NCBI GenBank assembly: GCA_002477825.1 | Contig: DLKT01000035.1 | Location: forward strand, 1 to 5,786 | DNA: 5,786 nucleotides | Reading direction: 5' to 3' | From: Caryophanales bacterium UBA7581 | Lineage (GTDB): Bacteria > Bacillota_I > Bacilli_A > RFN20 > CAG-826 | In this document: positions 1 to 5,143 of the stretch, piece after piece | Numbering within the stretch: the first letter of the stretch is position 1 | Layout: every line of letters starts with the position of its first letter | The notes under the pieces: generated by a model | Database searches by the model: none | Seen by the model: the letters and a program-made list of their open reading frames with translations, nothing else | What the model was told of the DNA's origin: nothing | Position numbers and translations under genes: made by a program

Positions 1-57
1 CTTATGCAAATAAGGATTTAAGGATTTATATTTTTATTATTTTGGTCGAAGTTCTTT

Positions 58-83
58 ACTATAGCACTTTTTATTTTTGACAA
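58..83 (-). promoter_or_regulatory. Possible extended -10 promoter pointing off the left edge
   Basis: Read on the minus strand, positions 58-63 give TATAGT preceded by TGC, which fits an extended -10 element. The nearest -35-like hexamer is TTGTCA at 78-83, only 14 bp away, so a normal -35 is not convincing. The site lies beyond the tRNA terminator and would drive a gene left of the window. Nothing coding can be confirmed in 1-57. Confidence 0.3.
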
Positions 84-85
84 CT

Positions 86-131
86 TTGGCAAAATAAATC
101 AATAAATATGGCGAAATATTTGGCGAAATAT
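86..131. repeat. Short tandem repeat of a GGCGAAATAT motif in gene-free DNA
   Basis: The 11-mer TGGCGAAATAT occurs at 109-119 and again at 121-131, a period of 12 bp. A degenerate third copy, TTTGGCAAAAT, lies at 85-95. The second copy is embedded in a dyad with arms ATATTT and AAATAT around GGCG at 116-131. The block sits just upstream of the possible leftward promoter, so it could be a set of regulator sites for the gene beyond the left edge. The rest of 1-187 is AT-rich with no supportable gene. Confidence 0.5.
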
Positions 132-187
132 CTTTTAATAACTGTAGTATTTTTCTTAGGGTAAAATTAATAAGAATCAGACTCTCA

Positions 188-226
188 TAAAAATAAAAAA
201 AGCTTGATACTTTTTTATATCAAACT
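188..226 (-). terminator. Rho-independent terminator of the tRNA-Arg gene
   Basis: On the minus strand a 9-bp stem (arms 218-226 and 201-209, one G-U pair, 8-nt loop) is followed directly by a run of T with one A interruption. It starts 13 nt after the CCA end of the tRNA, where a single-tRNA transcript should end. Confidence 0.85.
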
Positions 227-239
227 AATGTTTCAATAA

Positions 240-316
240 TGGCGCGCCAAGTAGGAATCGAACCCACAACCCTCAGATTCGAAGTCTGATACTCTATCCA
301 GTTGCGCTATTGGCGC
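240..316 (-). tRNA. tRNA-Arg (anticodon UCG)
   Basis: This is a complete 77-nt tRNA including an encoded 3' CCA (240-242). The acceptor stem GCGCCAA/TTGGCGC is fully paired with discriminator G. The anticodon stem TCAGA/TCTGA encloses loop CTTCGAA, giving anticodon UCG, which decodes CGA. The variable loop has five bases, and the T arm GTGGG/CCTAC encloses the standard loop TTCGATT. The D loop carries GGA, placing A at position 20, a known arginine identity base. One oddity is the D stem, GCGC against GAGT, which has a G12-A23 mismatch and a G10-U25 wobble. The gene is isolated, with its own promoter and terminator. Confidence 0.96.
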
Positions 317-326
317 GTGTGGTTAT

Positions 327-356
327 ATTATATACTAAAATGATGAAAGTTACGAA
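327..356 (-). promoter_or_regulatory. Promoter of the tRNA-Arg gene
   Basis: A perfect TATAAT lies on the minus strand at 327-332, about 11 bp before the mature tRNA 5' end, so the leader would be only a few nucleotides. The -35 is poor: TTCGTA at 351-356 with an 18-bp spacer. The -10 is well supported and the -35 is not. Confidence 0.5.
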
Positions 357-370
357 TGAATATAATGAAG

Positions 371-399
371 TTGACGAATAATAAATAAAATGTTATAAC
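371..399 (+). promoter_or_regulatory. Sigma-A promoter of the ZIP transporter gene
   Basis: TTGACG (371-376) and TATAAC (394-399) are separated by exactly 17 bp, each one base from consensus. The predicted start is near 405-407, about 35 nt before the ATG. It lies back to back with the tRNA promoter. Confidence 0.75.
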
Positions 400-418
400 T
401 AGTTAGCTAAAGCTAACT
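396..418. promoter_or_regulatory. Dyad operator over the ZIP gene transcription start
   Basis: Positions 401-418 form a perfect 8-bp inverted repeat, AGTTAGCT-AA-AGCTAACT. It overlaps a second palindrome, TAACTAGTTA, at 396-405 that covers part of the -10. The predicted start lies inside the larger dyad, so most of the left arm would be missing from the transcript. That favours a DNA operator over an RNA hairpin, and the location suits repression. The shape is loosely like DtxR/MntR-type sites, and the smaller palindrome is loosely like AdcR sites (TTAACNNGTTAA). Neither assignment is certain. Confidence 0.6.
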
Positions 419-439
419 TATTGAAAAGGAGGGGACTAT

Positions 440-1216
440 ATGCAAGTATTTCTCGGTATTCTTATTCCATTTCTAGGAACTTCACTAGGGGCAGCTTGCG
501 TCTTTTTTATGAAGAAAGAATTAAAAGACGGGGTTCAGCGTGCTTTAATTGGTTTTGCTGCTGGCGTCATGGTTGCCGCTTCAATATGGAGCTTAATTGT
601 TCCTTCGATTGAACAATCTTCTGACATGGGAAAATGGTCATTTATCCCTGCTTTTGTGGGCTTTTGGCTAGGCATTTTATTTCTTTTCTTATTAGATAAA
701 ATTACCCCACACTTCCATACACAAAGTAACACTGAAGAAGGGCCTAAAAAAGCCTGGAAAAAAACTACGAAAATGTTATTGGCAGTTACCATTCATAATA
801 TTCCTGAAGGTATGGCGGTCGGTGTAGTTTTAGCTGGTTTCTTATCGAAACAAAATAATATTACTTTTGCAGGTGCACTAGCCCTATCGATTGGTATTGC
901 AATTCAAAATTTCCCTGAAGGTGCAATCATATCCATGCCTTTAGCAGGCGAAGGCATGCATAAAGGAAAAGCCTTTTTAGGCGGTGTATTATCAGGTGTA
1001 GTTGAACCGATTGCCGCTTTAATTACTCTACTTCTTTCTACGTATATTGTACCTATTCTACCTTATTTATTAAGCTTTGCCGCTGGCGCTATGTTGTATG
1101 TTGTAGTGGAAGAATTAATTCCCGAAACCGCTACAGGATCACACTCTAATATTGGTACGATTTTCTTCGCCATCGGTTTTAGTTTAATGATGGTTCTTGA
1201 TGTCGCTTTAGGATAA
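440..1216 (+). CDS. ZIP family divalent metal transporter, GufA/ZIP11-like
   Basis: The 258-residue integral membrane protein is predicted to import zinc or another divalent metal (iron, manganese) across the cytoplasmic membrane. About eight membrane segments are visible, roughly at residues 3-24, 34-55, 68-88, 112-134, 142-165, 178-202, 206-226 and 238-256. The family's metal-site motifs are present: HNIPEG at 119-124 in segment 4, QNFPEG at 156-161 in segment 5, and acidic residues E189 and E224/E225 in segments 6 and 7. The loop between segments 3 and 4 contains H91 and H93, a usual place for metal-binding histidines. The QNFPEG form and the length fit the GufA branch. The start is fixed by a strong AGGAGGGG at 427-434. 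The gene is monocistronic, with a promoter and dyad operator upstream and a bidirectional terminator downstream. Metal specificity cannot be told from sequence. Confidence 0.93.
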   Translation: MQVFLGILIPFLGTSLGAACVFFMKKELKDGVQRALIGFAAGVMVAASIWSLIVPSIEQSSDMGKWSFIPAFVGFWLGILFLFLLDKITPHFHTQSNTEEGPKKAWKKTTKMLLAVTIHNIPEGMAVGVVLAGFLSKQNNITFAGALALSIGIAIQNFPEGAIISMPLAGEGMHKGKAFLGGVLSGVVEPIAALITLLLSTYIVPILPYLLSFAAGAMLYVVVEELIPETATGSHSNIGTIFFAIGFSLMMVLDVALG

Positions 1217-1218
1217 AA

Positions 1219-1265
1219 ATAAAACATCCATTCCAAGGGGAGGAGAACGGATGTTTTATCTTTTT
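1219..1265. terminator. Bidirectional terminator between convergent ZIP and alcohol dehydrogenase genes
   Basis: An 11-bp perfect stem (1219-1229 with 1249-1259) encloses a 19-nt loop in which a smaller stem, 1231-1234 with 1242-1245, may form. On the plus strand the tail is TCTTTTT, and on the minus strand it is ATTTTTA. The stem begins within five bases of both stop codons, so it serves both genes. Confidence 0.85.
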
Positions 1266-2427
1266 ATAGAGAATCTTTCAAAATTGCTAAGATATCCTCT
1301 TCATTTAATGGTGCCCATGCTTCTTCTAAGCCTTCATTCACGGCAATGTGATGTGCCATTTCTTGTAAGCGAGATTCATCAATACCAACTTCTTTTAAAT
1401 GCATTGGAATGTTGATGGATAAGAAGAAATCATAGGTTTTCTGTATCGCTATATTAGCGATTTCATAGGGATCTAAATTTTCGTCAATATGGAAAATATG
1501 AGTTCCATAGCTAACGAAACGATGTAAGGTCTTATCATTTAAAATGTGTTTCATCCAACGTGGAGTAATAATAGCAAGTCCTTCACCATGCGTAATATCA
1601 TAATAGCCACTTAAAGCATGTTCGATGCCGTGGCAAGGCCAACCGGAACCACTGTTACCTAAAGCAAGAATACCATTACACGCTAAGGAGCAATCGACCA
1701 TTAATTCACTTCTTGCTTGATAATCGTTAGGATTTTCTAAAGCAAGTTTCACATTTTTCATCAAACTTAAAATTGTCGCTTCGCACATTCCATCGGTTAG
1801 AATCGAAGTTTCTTCACAGAAATATTGTTCAATGACATGGTTAATTGCATCCGCTGTTCCCGCTGCGGTTTGTTTTTTAGAAACACTGAAGGTATAGGTA
1901 GGATCTAAAATGGAAGCCACTGGGAATAAAAGTTCATCAATATAACCGATTTTATCATTGGTTTCCGTTCTTGAAATTACACAACCTGCATCGTATTCAG
2001 AACCCGTTGCGGCTAAAGTTAAGATGTCCACTAAGGGTAAAGCTTTTTTCGCCTTCACTTTATAACTAATTAAATCCCAAGGATCTCCTTCATATAAAGC
2101 ACCCGCGCAGATGGCTTTGGAGCAATCTAGCACACTACCACCACCGACGGATAAGACGACGTCGATATGATGTTCTTTACATAAACGAACACCTTCTAAA
2201 ACACTTGGATCATATTTTGGATTGGGTTCAATGCCCGCTAATTCATAGATTTCAAAATCTTTAAGAAGTTCCTTCACTCGGTCATAAAGACCAATTTTTT
2301 TAATACTTCCACCACCATAGGTTAATAAAACTTTATTTCCTAATGGTTTTAAGACTTCGGGAAGATGAAGAATGGCATCTTTTCCAAAAATCAATTTGGT
2401 AGGGGTATGATAGGTAAAATTTTTCAT
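1264..2427 (-). CDS. Iron-containing alcohol dehydrogenase, butanol dehydrogenase/YqhD-like
   Basis: The protein (387 residues from the chosen start) belongs to the group III metal-dependent alcohol dehydrogenases and should reversibly reduce aldehydes to alcohols with NAD(P)H. The N-terminal nucleotide-binding half has a GGGS near residues 38-41 and the signature VGGGSVLDCSKAI near 94-106. The C-terminal helical half holds the metal ligands D193, H197, H266 and H280. Their numbering and spacing match D194, H198, H267 and H281 of E. coli YqhD, which is also 387 residues long. A longer reading frame begins with TTG at 2451 and overlaps the preceding stop. The ATG at 2427 is preferred because AGAAGGAAA stands just upstream and the family N-terminus begins there. 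It is the last gene of the minus-strand cluster, 17 bp after the FMN reductase, and ends at the shared terminator. A role in aldehyde removal is inferred from the MerR context; a fermentative role is possible. Confidence 0.93.
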   Translation of the reverse strand: MKNFTYHTPTKLIFGKDAILHLPEVLKPLGNKVLLTYGGGSIKKIGLYDRVKELLKDFEIYELAGIEPNPKYDPSVLEGVRLCKEHHIDVVLSVGGGSVLDCSKAICAGALYEGDPWDLISYKVKAKKALPLVDILTLAATGSEYDAGCVISRTETNDKIGYIDELLFPVASILDPTYTFSVSKKQTAAGTADAINHVIEQYFCEETSILTDGMCEATILSLMKNVKLALENPNDYQARSELMVDCSLACNGILALGNSGSGWPCHGIEHALSGYYDITHGEGLAIITPRWMKHILNDKTLHRFVSYGTHIFHIDENLDPYEIANIAIQKTYDFFLSINIPMHLKEVGIDESRLQEMAHHIAVNEGLEEAWAPLNEEDILAILKDSL

Positions 2428-2444
2428 TTGATTTTCCTTCTTTC

Positions 2445-2978
2445 TTAACAATGTTTGCCCATTTCATAGGCTTCATTTAAGTAATTTGAATGACGGATAT
2501 CGCCTTTTTTCTCCATATCTCCAGCAATAATAACACCTTTTTCTGGGCAATCTTCTAAGCAGTCTCTAGAGAAACCACGAATCGCTTCTACGGTTGAAAC
2601 CAAGTTAGCGGTTTGATTATCCCACGCTGTTACCATGATATAGATATCCGCACGAATTTCGGTATAATTTTGCACCATACGATCAATAAAGACTTTCAAT
2701 TGTCCATCCATGGAATAAAAATAAACAGGGGAAGCTAAAACAATGACTTGTGCTTCTTTCATCTTTTGCGCTAAAGCATTCATATCATCATTTTTAAAGC
2801 AATGTCCTAATTTTGTACAAGCATAACAGCCTTCACAGTATTGAATGTTTTTTTCGGATAAACGAACATACTCAACTTCATTTCCTGCTTCTAATGCGCC
2901 TTTTTGAAAAGCTTGACATAGAAGATCAGAATTTCCATCTTTTCTTGGGGAAGCACTGATAATTAAAACTTTTTTCAT
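2445..2978 (-). CDS. Flavodoxin-like NAD(P)H-dependent FMN reductase with Isf-type cysteine cluster
   Basis: The 177-residue cytoplasmic flavoprotein has a flavodoxin-like fold. It opens with beta strand MKKVLIIS and the FMN phosphate loop SASPRKDGNS (8-17). A second flavin-contact segment, SPVYFYSMDGQLKVFIDR, lies at 83-100. Between them is CEGCYACTKLGHC, with C48, C51, C54 and C60 (C-x2-C-x2-C-x5-C). This spacing falls in the pattern known from archaeal iron-sulfur flavoproteins, where the cysteines hold a 4Fe-4S cluster. Further cysteines are C140, C144 and the last residue, C177. It would transfer electrons from NAD(P)H or ferredoxin to an unknown acceptor such as a quinone or disulfide. 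The ATG overlaps the merR stop as ATGA (2975-2978), implying translational coupling, and AGAGGA lies 8 nt upstream. The family is secure; cluster binding and substrate are inference. Confidence 0.88.
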   Translation of the reverse strand: MKKVLIISASPRKDGNSDLLCQAFQKGALEAGNEVEYVRLSEKNIQYCEGCYACTKLGHCFKNDDMNALAQKMKEAQVIVLASPVYFYSMDGQLKVFIDRMVQNYTEIRADIYIMVTAWDNQTANLVSTVEAIRGFSRDCLEDCPEKGVIIAGDMEKKGDIRHSNYLNEAYEMGKHC

Positions 2979-3391
2979 TTTCTAATTCCTCTTTCTTTTA
3001 GAAATTTTTCATAAACATATTTTTCTGTTCCATCTTGAAGTGCTTGTTCGTAGTAAGAAATTTTCCATTCCACGCAGGCTAAACTTTCTTCAATTTCTTG
3101 CTTTTGTCTTTCTAAAGCTTCTTTTTGCCGTTTCATAATATCCAATCTTTCTTCAAGGGTATCATCCCCTTTTTGAATGAGTTGCATATACTCACGGATT
3201 TCTGGAATTGAAAGGCCCGCTTTTTTAAAGCATGCAATAATTCTTAAAGTTTCTAATTCAAGTTCGGTAAAAATACGATAATTGGATTCTTTTCTTTCTA
3301 AACGAGGAAAAAGGCCTTCTTTATCGTAGTATCGAAGTGTCGAAATTGTTAGTCCTGTTTTTTTTGAAATTTCTTGTATGGAATAATTCAT
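2975..3391 (-). CDS. MerR family regulator, NmlR/AdhR-like
   Basis: The 138-residue DNA-binding regulator has an N-terminal winged helix-turn-helix (about residues 4-70) with the typical TGLTISTLRYYDKEGL segment. A long charged dimerisation helix follows (about 80-118), then a short C-terminal tail. It has two cysteines, C54 and C106. C54 lies in IIACFKKAGLSI, aligning with the conserved cysteine of NmlR and AdhR, MerR proteins that respond to formaldehyde, methylglyoxal or other electrophiles. It lacks the C-terminal cysteine set of metal-sensing MerR proteins. The start is set by AGGTGGTGAG at 3395-3404. Its promoter has a 19-bp spacer with an internal dyad, so autoregulation is likely, and the same site precedes the cupin-CMD gene. 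The gene sits between the two halves of its presumed regulon and overlaps the next gene by 4 bp. The inducer is not shown by sequence. Confidence 0.9.
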   Translation of the reverse strand: MNYSIQEISKKTGLTISTLRYYDKEGLFPRLERKESNYRIFTELELETLRIIACFKKAGLSIPEIREYMQLIQKGDDTLEERLDIMKRQKEALERQKQEIEESLACVEWKISYYEQALQDGTEKYVYEKFLKERGIRK

Positions 3392-3410
3392 TTTCTCACC
3401 ACCTAATCAA

Positions 3411-3441
3411 AGTATAACCCTAAAGTTAGGTTTATAGTCAA
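3411..3441 (-). promoter_or_regulatory. MerR-type promoter and operator in front of merR (site 1)
   Basis: On the minus strand, TTGACT (3436-3441) and TATACT (3411-3416) are separated by 19 bp, the long spacer typical of promoters that MerR proteins activate by DNA distortion. The spacer holds a strong dyad spanning 3413-3436, with arms TATAACCCTAA and TTAGGTTTATA around AG and 10 of 11 positions paired. The predicted start is near 3404, at the edge of the Shine-Dalgarno, so the leader would be only about 13 nt. Confidence 0.82.
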
Positions 3442-3465
3442 CATCAATTGATCAAATATTTTTAT

Positions 3466-4317
3466 TTATTCTTTTTCGTATTCAAATTTCCATGTTGTAT
3501 AGCGCTCTAAGGCCTCATCCGTTCTTGTATAACGTCTTTGTCCATTATTTAAAGTCGCTATCAAGCGCATATCTTCATCATCTAAATTAAAGTCATAGAT
3601 TGCATAATTATCACGGATATGATCAACATTCTTGCTTCCTGGAATTACCACAAATCCCATTTGAATATGCCATCTTAAAATGACTTGTGCAGTGGTTTTG
3701 TGATGTTTTTCGGCGATTTTTTCAATGAGTGGATGATGTAATAATTCATCGGTCATACCTTTTCCACCTAATGGATACCAAGACATAATAGCGATATGTT
3801 CTTTATCCGTTATTTTTCTTAATTCATCTTGTGGGAAGAAAGGATGACACTCCACTTGAATCACTTGTGGTTTCACATCAAATTCTTTTAAAACGTCTTC
3901 AATATATTGACCTTCAAAGTTAGAAATGCCAATGCTACGGATGATACCTTTTTGATAAGCATCCACTAATTGTTGATATCCTTTTCTCCAGTTTTTCGTT
4001 GGTTGATGAAGGAAAAGTAAATCAATATAATCCGTTTGAAGTCTTTCTAAAGTTTCTTCAATGGCATGTGGATTTTCATATTCAGATGGCCATAATTTCG
4101 TAGATAAGAAAATATCTTCTCTTTTTACACCAGAAGCTTTCATACCACGGCCCACTGCTCTTTCGTTACGATATGCATTCGCGGTATCAATTAAACGATA
4201 TCCCATTTGTAAAGCTTCTCTTACACTATTTTCAGCATCCTGCGGTTCTAATAAATAAGTTCCAATACCTACATTTGGCATTAATACGCCATTATTTAAA
4301 GTGATTTCTTTTTGCAT
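3466..4317 (-). CDS. Aldo/keto reductase, AKR5-like
   Basis: The 283-residue cytoplasmic TIM-barrel oxidoreductase should reduce aldehydes or ketones with NADPH. The catalytic tetrad is visible: D44 and Y49 in IDTANAYRNE, K74 in STKLW, and H104 in LFLHQP. The family signature GISNF lies at 130-134. The cofactor-binding stretch IPGSKNVDHIRDN (225-237) carries the lysine and arginine expected to contact the NADPH phosphate. Length is normal for the bacterial 2,5-diketo-gluconate reductase/YvgN-type group, whose members reduce methylglyoxal and other small carbonyls. AAAGGAG at 4326-4332 overlaps the upstream gene's stop codon and lies 8 nt before the ATG, so the two genes, 13 bp apart, are one unit. 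No clear terminator follows before the merR promoter, so read-through into merR is likely. The exact substrate cannot be assigned. Confidence 0.93.
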   Translation of the reverse strand: MQKEITLNNGVLMPNVGIGTYLLEPQDAENSVREALQMGYRLIDTANAYRNERAVGRGMKASGVKREDIFLSTKLWPSEYENPHAIEETLERLQTDYIDLLFLHQPTKNWRKGYQQLVDAYQKGIIRSIGISNFEGQYIEDVLKEFDVKPQVIQVECHPFFPQDELRKITDKEHIAIMSWYPLGGKGMTDELLHHPLIEKIAEKHHKTTAQVILRWHIQMGFVVIPGSKNVDHIRDNYAIYDFNLDDEDMRLIATLNNGQRRYTRTDEALERYTTWKFEYEKE

Positions 4318-4330
4318 GGTTTTTTCTCCT

Positions 4331-5080
4331 TTATTTACTATAAACTTCTTTGATATATTTTAAAGCGGCCCAAATTTTTGGCCAACCGACGTACATAGCG
4401 ATATGCGTTAAAGATTCGGTTAATTCATTTTCACTTACACCATTCTTTTTGGCATTCATGATGTGATATTGAAGTGAGGAATCTAATACACCTGTAGAAG
4501 TTAATGCTACTACAGTAAGAATGCATCTTCTTTTTATGTCTAAATAAGAAGTTCTTGACCACACTTCACCAAAGAGAACGTCATCATTTAAATGCGCAAA
4601 TTCATCCGCTAAGCCAGTTAATTGGTCTTTTCCTGCCGTTTGCACAATTTTCTTTTGTTGATGGATTTCGTTAGCGGCTTTATAATCTTCTTCACTTACT
4701 TCTTCGCACCAAGTAGTAGAAGCATTTTCTCCCGGCACTTCAATCGCGATATGTGCAAAAACACTGTCCTTACTAGCGCCATGCCAATGTTTCACACCAG
4801 GAGCGATAAAAACACTATCGCCAGGTAATAATTCAATCGCAGGTTTTCCTTCTTCTTGATAATAGCCTCTACCATAAGTAGCTATAAGAAATTGACCACC
4901 ATTTTTCGAAGCATTATGAATATGCCAATGATTTCTTGTTCCCTTTTCAAAGGTAACATTTGCCACTAATACACCTTCTTGATGAAGAATGTTAAGATAA
5001 CTTTTTCCTGTAAAATTCTTTCCAAATGGATTTTCTTCTCCAAGTCCAAAAGGAACGGTTTCTAATTCTTCTTTTGTCAT
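4331..5080 (-). CDS. Cupin and carboxymuconolactone decarboxylase (CMD) fusion protein
   Basis: This is a 249-residue soluble two-domain protein. Residues about 30-120 are a cupin. GTRNHWHIH supplies H53 and H55, Q63 takes the place of the usual glutamate, and PGVKHWHG supplies H98. This His-His-Gln-His set resembles that of the manganese cupins once studied as hydroxynitrile lyases. Residues about 150-245 are a CMD/AhpD-like helical domain. It includes EVWSRTSYLDIKRRC, a central LQYHIMNAKKNG, and the terminal ESLTHIAMYVGWPKIWAAL. The domain lacks the CXXC of true AhpD and has a single cysteine, C186, so peroxidase activity is not supported. Such fusions are common beside aldo/keto reductases, but their reaction is unknown to me. 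It is the first gene after operator site 2. A strong AAAGGAG lies far upstream at 5116-5122, while only a weak AAGAGA stands near the ATG. The upstream reading frame soon meets a stop, so ATG 5080 is the start. Confidence 0.88.
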   Translation of the reverse strand: MTKEELETVPFGLGEENPFGKNFTGKSYLNILHQEGVLVANVTFEKGTRNHWHIHNASKNGGQFLIATYGRGYYQEEGKPAIELLPGDSVFIAPGVKHWHGASKDSVFAHIAIEVPGENASTTWCEEVSEEDYKAANEIHQQKKIVQTAGKDQLTGLADEFAHLNDDVLFGEVWSRTSYLDIKRRCILTVVALTSTGVLDSSLQYHIMNAKKNGVSENELTESLTHIAMYVGWPKIWAALKYIKEVYSK

Positions 5081-5087
5081 GTTTTTT

Positions 5088-5122
5088 CTCTTTAATTTTA
5101 TAAAAAATTAAAATACTCCTTT
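5088..5122 (-). promoter_or_regulatory. Distant Shine-Dalgarno and hairpin before the cupin-CMD start
   Basis: On the minus strand a strong AAAGGAG (5116-5122) lies about 35 nt from the ATG, too far for normal initiation. Between them is a perfect 9-bp AT hairpin (5104-5112 with 5091-5099, 4-nt loop). Folding it would bring the site within about 13 nt of the start. A weak AAGAGA (5087-5092) lies at normal distance. Which site is used is not known. Confidence 0.45.
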
Positions 5123-5143
5123 CTTTGTTTTGTCTTTGATAAG

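Noticed and set aside
61..72. Half of a CIRCE-like (HrcA) element, TAGCACTTTT
   Set aside because: Only one half-site is present; no partner TTAGCACTC lies at the required 9-bp distance.
77..106. Plus-strand promoter with TTGACA at 77-82
   Set aside because: The -35 is perfect, but the best -10 is AATAAA with an 18-bp spacer. No plus-strand gene follows before the ZIP gene, which has its own promoter.
401..418. RNA hairpin or riboswitch in the ZIP leader
   Set aside because: The predicted transcription start lies inside the dyad, so most of the left arm is not transcribed, and the remaining leader of about 35 nt is too short for a riboswitch.
421..612. Open frame of 63 codons on the plus strand overlapping the ZIP gene
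   Set aside because: It begins with a TTG upstream of the ribosome site, is out of frame with the clear ZIP gene, and its translation resembles no protein.
2428..2451. Extended N-terminus of the alcohol dehydrogenase from a TTG codon, adding eight residues
   Set aside because: It would overlap the preceding gene's stop. The ATG at 2427 has its own AGAAGGAAA site and matches the family N-terminus.
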